Shown in pieces: positions 46,419-57,444 of a DNA stretch of 64,000 nt. The stretch comes from Hysterium pulicare CBS 123377 (taxonomy: Eukaryota > Ascomycota > Dothideomycetes > Hysteriales > Hysteriaceae): the NCBI GenBank assembly GCA_000467715.1, contig AJFK01000781.1, positions 62,001 to 126,000 on the forward strand, given 5' to 3'. The notes under the pieces were generated by a model that saw only the letters and a program-made list of their open reading frames with translations, was not told the origin of the DNA and did no database searches. The translations under genes and the position numbers were made by a program. How positions within the stretch are numbered: the stretch's first letter is position 1; each line of letters starts with the position of its first letter.

Positions 46419-47618
46419 ATGTCTCCTTACTATCTTCCTGACTGCAGCGCTATGAATACTTCCAATTCAGCCCGCTTACCGAGAACACGGATTAAGACTA
46501 CGCCCTCTTCAAGTGACTCTGCGAACGCCTCTGCGAACGCCAATGCCTTTGAGGAAGCAGATGAAGCTCACGACTTAGAAGGGCATCGAACAGATTATCC
46601 AAGGACTAGCAGACATTCAAGATTTCGCCCCTCTTTGGTTTCCCCAAGATCGGAGGGTGCTATTGGTTCACAGTCTCTGTACCGCGCCGGCAACTCCACG
46701 CAACCTCTCAGGATCTCCCGAAATAGATTTATTCACAATATGCCTCCGACCCAACTAGAGTTGCTCCAGTACCTGACCCTACCCTACTCCAACCCCGAAA
46801 CCGTGCACGAAAGCTGGGCCAGGCGAAAATCGCGCCGTTCTCCCCGCGCCCGAGTACATCTCCGCCTAACAGCATACCCCACGAACGACATGCTCTGCCA
46901 TCACTGCCTACAACAACATGATGCTTGCGTGATAGAAGAGGTTCTGACACACATCAGCGACTGTCGATTCGTCTCCATCGTGGTTCTAGATGCTCGACAC
47001 GGATGCGCCGAGCCCTCCTACCCGGAACTCCACATTCTAGGGCATATGTCCCGTGATCCCATCTTCCGCTCAAATTCTCCGTCTTACATGCGGCACGTCC
47101 TACCCATGCGCCGTGCAACCTGGGATCCAGATGAGCAAAGAGCCTACACAATCATCAGATATGAGTTGAATACTATACTCCAGAGCGGCAACAGCAACTT
47201 ATGCAACTTATGGGAGCATCGGCAAGAGGAGACTCGCACTAGTATCTCCTGCCGTATCGATAGTCTCTATGAGCGATACGAACCACGCCACATGGAAGCG
47301 ATCCCCCAACCCTACTTCCACATCTCGATCTACTCAGGACACTTCAGACCCATCCCGAAGCCATCGACACGGCGACCGAGACCCTCTACGCCATCACCAG
47401 CTCATTGGGTTCTGACCGATCTGCGATCGTGGGAGGGGAGGAGGCAGTTAGCCAGGAATACAGCGAACATGCTAGGGAATGTGGCGCAGAGTGTTGGAAG
47501 GTTCTCGGGCAGACTGTTGCATTTCGTCTGGCAGGACATAACGCAAGAGGGGTATAATTGGAGGAGGGATCCGTTTTTCTACGGTGCAGATCCAGATCGG
47601 AGGGTGCCCTTCTTTTAG
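46419..47618 (+). CDS. Hypothetical protein, likely lineage-restricted
   Basis: Single exon of 399 aa from ATG 46419 (the frame is open upstream only with a TTG). The first 110 residues are Ser/Asn/Arg-rich, with a short NASANANAF repeat. A more ordered part (about 115-300) contains LQYLTLPY, WARRKSRRSPRARVHLRLTAYPTNDMLCHHC, and DARHG. CHHCLQQHDAC gives a C-x2-C-x5-C cluster that could bind a metal. No signal peptide or membrane segment. I do not recognise a family. Codon usage and uninterrupted length support a real gene, but expression evidence is needed. Confidence 0.6.
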   Translation: MSPYYLPDCSAMNTSNSARLPRTRIKTTPSSSDSANASANANAFEEADEAHDLEGHRTDYPRTSRHSRFRPSLVSPRSEGAIGSQSLYRAGNSTQPLRISRNRFIHNMPPTQLELLQYLTLPYSNPETVHESWARRKSRRSPRARVHLRLTAYPTNDMLCHHCLQQHDACVIEEVLTHISDCRFVSIVVLDARHGCAEPSYPELHILGHMSRDPIFRSNSPSYMRHVLPMRRATWDPDEQRAYTIIRYELNTILQSGNSNLCNLWEHRQEETRTSISCRIDSLYERYEPRHMEAIPQPYFHISIYSGHFRPIPKPSTRRPRPSTPSPAHWVLTDLRSWEGRRQLARNTANMLGNVAQSVGRFSGRLLHFVWQDITQEGYNWRRDPFFYGADPDRRVPFF

Positions 47619-49088
47619 TCGAGGTTGTCTTTCGGATTGATGCTGGTTGAGAGAGCTGGTCATATCGCTTCGCTTGGGAACTACGGTTTGAGATAGGCGG
47701 GCGCCGAGGTTGTTGCTTGTGTTGGGATGGGAAAGATGATGGATCGCCGATGCGTGTTCCCTCAGCTACTTTATGCAAAAAGAGAGTCTGTGTTATATTC
47801 GGGAAAGGGCCAAAGAAATTAGCGAGGTCGGTTGGGCTTCAGTGTGCCTGTATAAGCAGAGTGCCCAATAAGCTTTTTACTTTTCTACTATACATAATAT
47901 ATAATAATCTGCATTTAGATATATGGTTCCTCTGCCTAGGCGTGGGGCGAACTACATGGCTTGACAAGTCTGGCGTACAAGCCACGGCATGAGACGGGTT
48001 GTTTCAGGAGGCGAGAACAGCTTTCGAGAGGGTGTGTGAGTTTTTTTCCTATCTTTTTTGACGTGTGGCTGTCTTGGGATCGATTACGCGGGTTCTATTT
48101 GACGTTACTCATCCAATACAAGCTAGATCACCTGCACCCCTTCTCTGCCATTATCTCATGTGACAGGCGAGACATGCACGCCCAGTATCTCATCACATCC
48201 CGTCACAAAAAGCCCAGATGTAGCTTATTTAGCACGGCAAGCACACGGGAACCAATCAAAAGCAACCATTTCCTTGATTCAGTGACGTTTAGAGGTCGGC
48301 CCTGACGCTAGAAAAGAGGCACAGTCTCTCGGGGTAAGCAAATTACAAAGCATATATCATGACTCGAGCTAAACCTCCATCCAATCCCATGCCCAGAATG
48401 CCAATCTAGATGAGAATTTCCAAGAGCTTCCGTTCCCCATTCGTCTCTGGTCTCTGCGGATCCCTCCCAGCCCGTCGGGATCGGGTCAATGACAAGGCCC
48501 ACAGAAACCATATGGACCGCTAACCCAAGTAGAACGCCGGAAAAAAGCAGGAAACCGTCCTTCCGAGCCTAAGATCAAATCGCTAGAGCCACAGCAGCGG
48601 GCCCACTATCCCATAAAAGCACTCAAATCCCCCTCGTTTCGCCAACAAGCGGGCAAATGGACTGAAGGAACGTAAATGAAATCAAGGGGAAAGGGGGCAA
48701 AGATCCACATAACGGTCGTCTCCGTTCGTTCGGTACGTAAGCGCTGCCCGCTGCGCGACGGGCCGAACCGCGTGTAAAAAGTAAAAGTAGCGAGTGGGTG
48801 GTGTGTTGGCGCCAGCCCCGGCCAGAGCAGCCGCGCACGCTAAATTAGACGTGTAAAGCGGCGAGCGAACGGGCGGAGCGGAATCCGTGAAAGGGGTGGA
48901 GTAGAGGGCTTTTGACTGTGTCCTTCCCGCTGGTGGCGGAAACAGTGGTTTGGAAGGCGTGGAGAAAACGTGATTTATACATGAAAAGAAGGGTGGTGGT
49001 TAGAATGCCAAGGAATTTGAAGTCGATGATTTTTGATTTTTGAAACATCCACAGAATTCAAGTCGTAAAGTCGGTGAGAGTACAAATT
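47619..49088. other. Intergenic, convergent, 1.5 kb
   Basis: Lies between stops of the hypothetical gene (+) and the KxDL gene (-). AT-rich patch at 47870-47920 (ATACATAATATATAATAA), then mixed sequence with GC-rich 48720-48890. No gene or RNA is recognised. Confidence 0.45.
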
Positions 49089-49778
49089 TTAGTAGTCGAC
49101 TGGAGCGGGATATCTCTGTGATGCGGACTTGTATTCCTTGGGATATTTGCGTGCTGCTCTGTCGTTAAGGGCACTGCCGTAGCCGTCAGTTTCCACTGCT
49201 GTGCGATTTGAAAGGGTATCAACTCACGTTACTCGCTTTTGCGTCCATTGCAAATCTTTCTGGACTTCTTTTGCCGTCCTCATTCCATCTGCGAAGTTTG
49301 CTCGCGCGCCTGCCAGTCGGCGTTGGGCGAGCGCTTGAAGTTCGAGAAGTTCGCGATGCTTGGCGTTGAGTTCGCCAGATCTTGAAGAAATCGTCAGTGT
49401 CTGGTCTCTCACCCAACTCCGCAAATATTGATAAGAATGGATTACTTACGTTTGTGCTTGCTTCGCTAGACTCCGATCTAGAGGCATTGGGTTGAAAGAG
49501 CCTTGAAGACGATCGCCCATGTACTCAATCAAATCCACCTGAGCTGCAGCCCCGCTGGAGTCGTACTCGCTCGCGCTACCTGCATAGCTGCTTGATGTTG
49601 CCGACGGCTCGTATGAGGGAACACCAGAAGTGCTGACGCTTTCCGGAGCCTCGGGAGGCGACACTGACACTCGGCTATAGGCGTGGTGGTGCGTAGTCGG
49701 ATAGTAGCCCGCCTTCTTGGGCATGTTGATTGGAAGCGAGTGAGCTGGGTATTGGTAATAGGCTTGTGTGGCAGACAT
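49089..49778 (-). CDS. KxDL-domain protein (BLOC-1-related subunit KXD1)
   Basis: Three exons: 49778-49450, 49380-49228 and 49173-49089, 188 aa. The N-terminal half is Ser/Tyr/Pro-rich and disordered. The C-terminal half is one long helix: LDRSLAKQAQTSGELNAKHREL, ELQALAQRRLAGARANFADG, then VQKDLQWTQKRV, which carries the K-x-D-L-like KDL signature. It ends RKYPKEYKSASQRYPAPVDY. Both introns start GTAAGT or GTGAGT, with phases that join cleanly. KXD1 binds BLOC-1 in endosomal and lysosomal sorting (animal and yeast knowledge). The helical part and length fit fungal KxDL proteins. Confidence 0.82.
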
Positions 49779-51866
49779 GATGACAGATGGCTAGTATCGT
49801 GGTACGGTAAGGAAGTTGGTTTGAAGTAGATAAGGTGGGAAGAATAATGGTTGGACTGAGGTGTACAAGTGAAGTGACAAAATACTAGTGGTTTGAGAAG
49901 ATTGACCTTGTGTTTGCTTGGGTGCTAAGTATGTTTGAATAAGTATACTTGTGCTTGCAAACGGTTGAATGAAAGAAATCAGAAGAAAGACGGGCCATCA
50001 TGAATCAAGACCCCTTTTATACCTTTCAGGACATGGGTACGGATAGCCCTTCAGTCAACGGGGGAATGGCTTTGACCCCTTCATCCCACCTCCAACTTCA
50101 GACCCCGCTCAAACTGTGATAAAGCTGCATAGTCCTACGTCCACTGAAACCTATTCCCGCCTGATCCGAACCTTGAAGTTTCGTTTAGGCCGGCTGGAAG
50201 AAATCCCCTAAGGCGTAGGCCGCAGCCGATCCACGATGCCTTGGCGGCATAGGCCTCCGAGAGCGGGCCCATTGGCCGGTGGCAAACGCCTAGCAGCAAG
50301 ATACTCAGCTCGTATCAGCGAGAAATGCCGGCGGAGCGAGATTGGCGTCCTTTTGAGGAGGGGTGGGATGTCTAGAGAGAGTCCACGGGCAGGCCAACGG
50401 TGGTGAGAGGCATAAAGGCAGCAAGACTTGGTAAGCGCGCAAACGCGGAGTCCAGGAGCATGGCAAAAGCAGCGACGGCGGACGCTGTAAGTGCAAGGAT
50501 AGTATGCTGGACGGATGGGCTAAGTGCTGTCAGGTTTGATGCGTTGGCTCGCCAGCTCGCCAACGACTTTGTACATGCAATCTGTCGCGGCTGGAAGAGG
50601 CAAGCGGAGCAGCATCGCAGCCAGGCTCGGCGCTGCAGCAAGGCCGCCGGGCGAAGGATGAGGTGGCATATTGGCAAATTGGTTTGGCAAATTGGAATTG
50701 CGTCGATTGAGCGCAGCGGGGGTTGGGGATGGGTGATAGTGCAGTGCACCTCCATGGCCGTCAGCGGTCGACGTTCTGGTGAGAGCGAGGTCGTGGATTG
50801 TCGGCCGGGCTCTCTTTTCCACGCCTGCCGGCTGGCGTCATGGCCTGCCGGGCAGCTGGGCAGCGAAACCCGCCATTATTGGCTGGCCTGGCGAGCAACA
50901 CCCCGAACGCCGCCCCAAAATGGGCTGGCCATCGCCTGTCAAGGGCCCCGCGAGCCCTGTCAATGGCACTTGATGCCCTATCGCAAGCCGCCATCCTTGC
51001 CATGACAGTTCCACTGAGTTGCACGACACCACGCCGGCTCAGGGCGTCTGTCGAAGCTACAGAGCGCAATAGTCACGTCTTAGCGGACTGTCTAGTGGCG
51101 GTGAGAGAATGGCTATCCGGCTGCTCCATGTGACCGCCAGAGCACGTCGAAGCCCCAGCAGCTAGCCCCAGTTCTGGAATCCCTTTGCGCTGCGTTAGGG
51201 CTGTGTGTCTGCTGCTATCCGTTCCGACATCTATCCTATGCAACGGGCTTGTGCTGTCTGTACGCCCACGAGCGCACGCGTCCTTGCTGCAACAAACTTC
51301 CCGAAGCCACATAACCGTCCTGGACATCCTAGGCGAATCTCCATTCTCCGTCCTCGGGCCTCTCCTGACCATGGAACTCACTGGCTGCGTGTCATGTTAA
51401 GCTCAAACGAGCAGCGGAGATAATGTGCGGCGCCGTTGCGTCGGCGCCTGTAGACATGCTCGCGGCGATCCATGGCTGTGCCACAGCTGTCAACGGCCAT
51501 GTGAAGTGCGCGTGGAGAGAACTTGAGACAGCGTCGTAGTACGGGAATCCCGAGCCGTGGGCGCCTGCCATCCTGTTTGACGTCCCTCCCCTACGTGCGT
51601 ACGAGTAGCTTGTTGTCAGTTCACGCAGGAACCGTACGTTCATTCATCTAGTCATGTTCAGCGGTGTCAGTAAAGGCCATCGTTGGCGTGGCTGAAGCTA
51701 GTGCGGGAATCTTGGTAACAGGGACTACATCTAATCCTAGATCGAGGATCAGCGAAGATGCATCACACATGCTCGGGATGAGGAGGCTGAGATGGGTGCG
51801 TTGATGTCGTCTATCTAGCTATTCTGCTCCCGCCGCAATGGACGAGGCCCGATCCCGATCCTTTAC
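49779..51866. other. 2.1-kb gene-free, GC-rich block
   Basis: Between the KxDL start (-) and the SEC18 stop (-). From 50200 to 51600 the sequence is GC-rich (many CGG/GCC runs), with overlapping low-complexity ORFs on both strands up to 201 codons (50400-51005). None has domain features. The 49800-50150 part is probably the KxDL promoter. Nothing else is recognised. Confidence 0.45.
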
Positions 51867-54844
51867 CTAGGGATAGGTGCTTCTGTTGGCGGCAATGGCC
51901 TGCGACATGATCCTAGCGAAACGGCCAGGCATATCCTGGTCTTGCTTGGCTGTCTCGAGACCCGTCAATATTTGCTTGATGCCAACCCCTACCTCTGTGC
52001 TTTCAGAGATCTCCTGTCCTTCGCTGATGGCCCTCTGCACATCCCGATCTGAGAGACCCGAGTGACGCAAGACGTGCGCCAGCTCTTCCTGAGTGTTGAC
52101 GTTAGGTACTGCTATTTCGGCACCGTTGAAGCGAGAAAACAGATTGAGCTGGGTTAGTACGCTCCTTTCAGAAGTTGTGGCAAAGATCAGAAGACGCCGG
52201 TCCTGCAATGATCAGCTTGTCTGCATGCACATTTGAGATCCGAGAGATCATTACCTTGGGAGGTTGTTTCGCCAACAAAATCTTGAGCGCGCCCACAACT
52301 CCTTTATCGAAACGAGGTCCTATCGGCACCCATTCGACGAGATCCTCGATACTGTCTATGACAATCACACTGAGTGGACTCTTGTAAGCGTCGCGGAAAG
52401 TTTTGTCCAGCTGTTGTACCTGTGTCATTGTGTTAGAATGCTACATTTTACTTCTTTTCGAATCATACTTGCCTTCTGCATCTCGCTAAACCCGATCATA
52501 TCCTCCGCCGAGATCAGTTTGATGAATGGAAACTCTGAATCCATTGCCATCTTTGCGGCGAGCGCCGTTTTACCGCTACCTGGAGGTCCGTGCAATGCCA
52601 CGGCCAATAGTGGCGACGACTCCGGCATTCTTACTTGATTTATGTAACGTCGGCCATCTTCAAGTATATCGTTGATGAAACCAGAGAAGTGAATAATACC
52701 TCCCCGGATGCGTTTCCCGAGTTCTTCCTCGGCAACACCAAAGAGCGGTTTTACTTCGTCCAGTGCATTCATGAAGTCTTGCCGGTTGACCTTCATGTTG
52801 ACCACATCATCATTGATCGCTGCCATTGTACCCACTTTGATGTGCCGGCTAAATGCGAAAGACGAAGCTGCCTTGACAAGTCCATTTATCTCAGCGCCCG
52901 AAAAGTTCTTCGTTAGTCTTGCAAGCTCTTCAAGGTTGACATCGCCGGCCATTACGTTATTGTCTCGCATTTTCATTGTGTGAATCTTCAATATCTGTGC
53001 TCGTCCATGTTCACTAGATGGACAATTAGCATTATGAATGGTTGTGGTGGAGGGAGTAAACCTACTCTGGGAGGGATATCTCCATATGGACCTCCAAACG
53101 ACCAGCTCTGAGGAGAGCCTCATCAATCATATCCATACGATTGGTCATGCCGATGAGTAGGATGTTGTTCAACTGATCCACACCATCTAGTTTTGAAAGG
53201 AGCTGGTTGACCACACTGTCACCGACGCCCGTCCCGCCACCACTAGTGCCTCTCTGTTTACAGACAGCATCCAGCTCATCGAAAATAATGATGTGAAGGC
53301 CGCTCTCGTCCCCCTTCTCCTTGTACTCTTTCTCGGCATCTGCGAATAACTTTCGAATATTTTCTTCTGATTGACCCACGTATTTATTAAGGACCTCGGG
53401 TCCATTTATGACTTTTGGCTCCCGAGCATTCAGCATCTTGCCAATTTGGCGAGCAATCAATGTCTTTCCAGTTCCAGGGGGTCCGTAGAGAAGTATACCC
53501 CTGACATGCTGAATGCCAAGTCGGTCAACGAGTCCAGGGGGGAAAATTCGAGACGCAAAGGCTCTCCTAAATATGGCACTGAACTCGTTATCTAGACCGC
53601 CAATGCCCCTGGTTATCGTTAGTCTATTATACTCTGAAAAAATTCAATACTCATTGTGGCTGAATTAGGGGTTATGAACATGAATTCATTTCCTCCAGAT
53701 TCCCAATCAGGTAGAAGCGTGAGGCGACAAGGTCGAATGCTCTCACTGTGGGAAAAGCCATTTGATGCTCCTCCCCGAGCACAATCCAGCTCGGTAGAAA
53801 ATGGAGACCTTGATATGGAACTAAGTACTCACATGTCCTCAAACTTGAAACCCGGCTGTACTATAGAGTTAGCAGCCGGTCTTCTATTTGATGCTTTCAA
53901 TTTAATATCTGTACGAGCATCTTTGAAGAAGTCGATTTGACTGTGCCTAGTTAAGATACCGCGGGCATTGCGATCCGTGACCGGGGCGGAGGATGACGAC
54001 CCCGATTTTTCCGAAAGATCAACAAGCTGGACTGTCCGTATTGACGTCCTAAGGTAAATGTTCTTGATATCCATCAAAAGTTGTTGACCAGGCGCAAGGA
54101 TCTGGTTTTCGAAATTCTGGAAGTAACATAGATCAGAACCTTGAACGGGAAGAACATACGGGAATCAGGTACCTTGATGAATGCATTTGCGAGCTCGTCT
54201 TGATCATATGGAGTATCAGTCACCTTCTTGCTGGCAAATCCAACCTCTACCTCGATAGAACCCAGATAGGACTGCCCTCCTTGACTGAATGCATCGTATG
54301 GCTCCACCTGGACAATATCTTGAGGGCCTAGCGATATTCCCGCCCAGGTTCTCTGTGCATCTGTGAGACCAATCTCCCCCGGCCGGCAGCCCTCAGTAGG
54401 CCGTGCAGAGAGAACGAAACCGCCATTGAGCAAAATGTAGATGTCGGAGCCATCACGGGAAGGAGGAAAATCTAGCGGAGATACGGCAACGCTGGCGCAA
54501 GTCAGTATTATGGAGTTTCTCATAGGCTTTCGAATCACTCACAGGTTGCCAAAAGCATATGCATTGCCACCGGGGCTCTTTATGGGCCTCAGCTGCATAG
54601 CAGGTCCCCGATTACCTCCACCCATGTTTCCTTGTGGTGGCGGTCCTCTTGTGGGCATACGCTGAGCAGATGAGTTACCGTAGCCTGGAGGTGGTTGCTC
54701 GTATCCGCCAGACATCTGTGTATCGTAGCCACTTTGTCTTGGGGGTGGTTGTTGACTCGGATTACGATTTGGAGGTCTCGGAGAGCCATCTGGCCGTGCG
54801 CCAAATGGGTTCGGCATATTAGGAAGACGGTCTCGGTTAAACAT
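51867..54844 (-). CDS. SEC18: Vesicular-fusion ATPase Sec18/NSF
   Basis: Seven exons: 54844-54543, 54491-54173, 54116-53833, 53608-53066, 53013-52473, 52419-52255 and 52202-51867, 829 aa. The N domain begins after a Pro/Gly-rich leader with [16 protein letters not shown]. The D1 AAA ring has Walker A GPPGTGKT and Walker [11 protein letters not shown], plus [17 protein letters not shown]. The D2 ring has GPPGSGKT and [10 protein letters not shown]. It disassembles SNARE complexes throughout the secretory pathway. Intron 5 (52420-52472) has a GC donor, AAG|GCAAGT; the join [13 protein letters not shown] is exact. Intron 3 is 224 bp, while the others are 51-56 bp. Confidence 0.96.
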
Positions 54845-55505
54845 GTTGTCGAAGGAGTTGCTTGAGACAGAAATGAAGGGAAAGGAGTGAGGCTAAATAG
54901 GTGGAAGGTTCTCTTGAATCCGCCACGTATAGCTAAGTAGAAGGCAGCAGTACCAAAATTAAGCTCTTCAACGTCCCGAACTTTACTTCCGGGAGCTTGC
55001 GCTATAATGAAAAGGCAAATACGTCCAGTTTACACGTGAACAAGTATAATTCGAGGTGAAGTGTTGTTCGAAGAAGAGAGCAACGGCAGCTCCATGGGTT
55101 GTATCAAAGATGTCTCAGCGCAAGACGGAGGTCATTCAGCCCTACCTAGGTATGCACGGACCCTAGCCGACAACCCATGTCGAAGTCAGGGTATACAGTG
55201 CATAAATTCATATTTCATAAATTCCAGTTGAGAACTTTGAGTATTTTTTCGTATGTCGAGAATTAGATATAAACAAAAGAGCTCAACCAAAATATCATGT
55301 AACGGAGTGAAAAGCCACTGGAGGATCTTCACCTGGGCAAACATACTTTGCAAAATCGTAAATATATCTGCCTAGGTACTTCAACGGTGGATCCACGTGC
55401 ATCTACTATGGTGAAAACAGACCAAGCCTTGGAGACTGTGAACCGCTACACGCGTCCACACGTGTCCTGATAGTCGAAAGTCCTGATGAACCACCCTACA
55501 AGCTA
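54845..55505. promoter_or_regulatory. SEC18 promoter / 2H-gene 3' flank
   Basis: 661 bp. At about 55110 a plus-strand ATG opens a 13-codon frame (MSQRKTEVIQPYL) followed by a GTATGC donor-like site. No downstream exon was found, so it is not called. Confidence 0.35.
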
Positions 55506-56598
55506 CTAGAAGCCTTTGCCCAGCCGAACAGATTCTCCTCCACCGTACCACAACGTCCCCATTCGGCAATTCAGGCCCTTTTCTTGCCCAACTATCCACT
55601 CGCCTCCATCTTCAATCTTTCCGTCATTAAGATCTGGCCAGAACTCATTTTCTAGCCAGTCATTGATTTCTTCGATTTTGTCGACTAATATTTTCAGTTT
55701 TTCTGGGTCAGGGTCGCCATTATCACCTAAGAAATCTTTAGCGTTGATGAAACGGCCCACGGTTAAATGGCTTGAAGGGACAACATAGCGAGAGTCGACC
55801 TGCACACCCGTATCCCGGCTCAAAGCGTACAAGTCACGCCGGAGATGATGATAACTATATTGGTCATCTTGCACCGTTCGGCCCGCACTGAGGCCTTCTC
55901 CACTTGCGGGGACAAAGCTCAAAGCCAGGGCAGTTGCGTCGAATCCAAGCATTGGCTTGATAAGCCGTGCTCGATGGTGGAAGGTGTAATCCGTGATCAA
56001 TGGAATTTTGTCTTGCATGGTATTGACAAGGTTTTCAATCTCCTCAGCCGTTCGAGAGTGTGTAATTTCTAGCGCTGTCATATGCAAGCATTCTTGCGGC
56101 ATGAGCCAGAGATCTGGTCATTTCGTAGCATCAATCAGTCATCCATCCATCGAATGATGTATTGCATGTATTCAGAAAACTTACTCGGAGCAACAGCAAG
56201 CAGCTTTTGCTGAACTTGACGTATCAAATCCTTTACTTTTTGTGAGGGTCTTGCCCAGAAGACCAGGCAATGACGTGGATCGCTGAAGCCGGGTTCGACT
56301 GTGGGATCCGATAATCGCAGTAGAATTGGGTCTATGCTGACTCCAGCAAACTGTGAGTCGAGCATTTTGGATTTTTGCTGAGCATTACGTGTCGTTCGGT
56401 GGGTGTTATATCGGTCTTGTATATGTTTCTCATGAGAACTTAGTCTTGGAAGTCTGTTTCAGCTTATGAACATACAGGATCATCGTTTGACATAACGATT
56501 AGAGCATCGTAAGGGTTATCGAAGTCGGCATAAGGTACTCCGCTGAGATCCTCGAACGTGTTGCTTATATGGACTGGAAGCGGTGTATTTGTTGACAT
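55506..56598 (-). CDS. 2H-superfamily phosphoesterase-like protein
   Basis: Three exons: 56598-56476, 56428-56185 and 56113-55506, 324 aa. The two His-x-Thr motifs that define the 2H fold are present: HMTALEI at about residue 130 and HLTVGRF at about residue 222. Flanking features are QDRYNTHRTTRNAQQKSKML, DPRHCLVFWARP, APNLWLMPQECLHMTALEITHSRT and a C-terminal GLNCRMGTLWYGGGE. This matches a fungal family annotated as RNA ligase/cyclic-nucleotide phosphodiesterase-like. With both HxT motifs intact it could hydrolyse 2',3'-cyclic phosphates, but the substrate is unknown. No targeting signal. Confidence 0.8.
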
Positions 56599-57444
56599 GA
56601 CTTATAAATGTGCTTTAAATTCAGAACTGCTAATGGATCGTCTCTTACACAAATAGTGGGAAATGTGAGGTTGAAGTAATAAGGTATTTTTGCAGTTCAC
56701 TCGATTGGACCTCGCTAATCTTAATTGAGGAAGCCGCCCGACCTAGGCTAAGATACACAATACACAGATACACAGGTTCAGCTGCCTATATCAATGAGTT
56801 CGCCTGTTCTCACTCACCGTCATTATCTTAAAATATTTTGGGTATCGCCTCCTCTCCTCGATTCCAATATGTTGTTTCATGTCTGCGCCGTATTCGTTCA
56901 GCTCACTGCACAGAATGAAATTGGTGGACGATGTTCCAATCCATCTCATGGTTGTTTGACCAAGATGCTTCTCTTCACTTTAGGCTCCTTTCAACGCCTC
57001 TCTGCGGTTTAATTCCGATTAGAACATCGTTATGCAATCTGGGATTCGAAGACGGATATCGAGGTTAACTGCTTGACGATCCCTGAACGTAAGACTCCGT
57101 ACGAAGCCTGTTCTGTACTTACCAATTTCACTTGTATCAACGACTGCAGAAAAGTCTGAGATCTCGCCTCAATTCTATATCAACCCTACCTATTTTTGCT
57201 TCGCTCATCAGAGCGATCGTGAGAGCTGAGGTGAAAGCACTTTCGCGGTTTAGGGAAATCCTGGGCACGTGCTCGACGCGCCAAATCTTAGCGCGTATCA
57301 GCAACTATTCTCGCGTTACCCGCGTTCGATCTCACAGTAATTCACTAATTCTTCTCTATCTTTCTGACTTAGTCCACGCCCTAATCTTTTGGCGAAGTCC
57401 ACCATGGTCTAGCATCTTCAACTTCATATCCATTCGCGCAAACG
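56599..57444. promoter_or_regulatory. Divergent promoter, 2H gene / DNMT5-type gene
   Basis: 846 bp. Close to the methyltransferase start are TTTCGCG at 57241-57247 and GCGCCAAA (reverse TTTGGCGC, the E2F/MBF consensus) at 57278-57285. Further CGCG cores are seen at about 57291 and 57310-57330. A plus-strand ORF at 57132-57515 overlaps the true first exon in another frame and is rejected. Confidence 0.5.
57241..57285. promoter_or_regulatory. E2F/MBF-like elements upstream of DNMT5-type gene
   Basis: TTTCGCG at 57241-57247 and GCGCCAAA at 57278-57285, about 160-205 bp before the ATG at 57445. The matches are seen; cell-cycle control is inferred. Confidence 0.45.

Noticed and set aside
50400-51005. 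201-codon plus-strand ORF
   Set aside because: Lies in a GC-rich stretch where all frames stay open; the opposite strand has equally long ORFs and no domain is seen.
55111-55152. Mini first exon (MSQRKTEVIQPYL) with donor-like GTATGC
   Set aside because: No acceptor or downstream coding sequence could be found on the plus strand.
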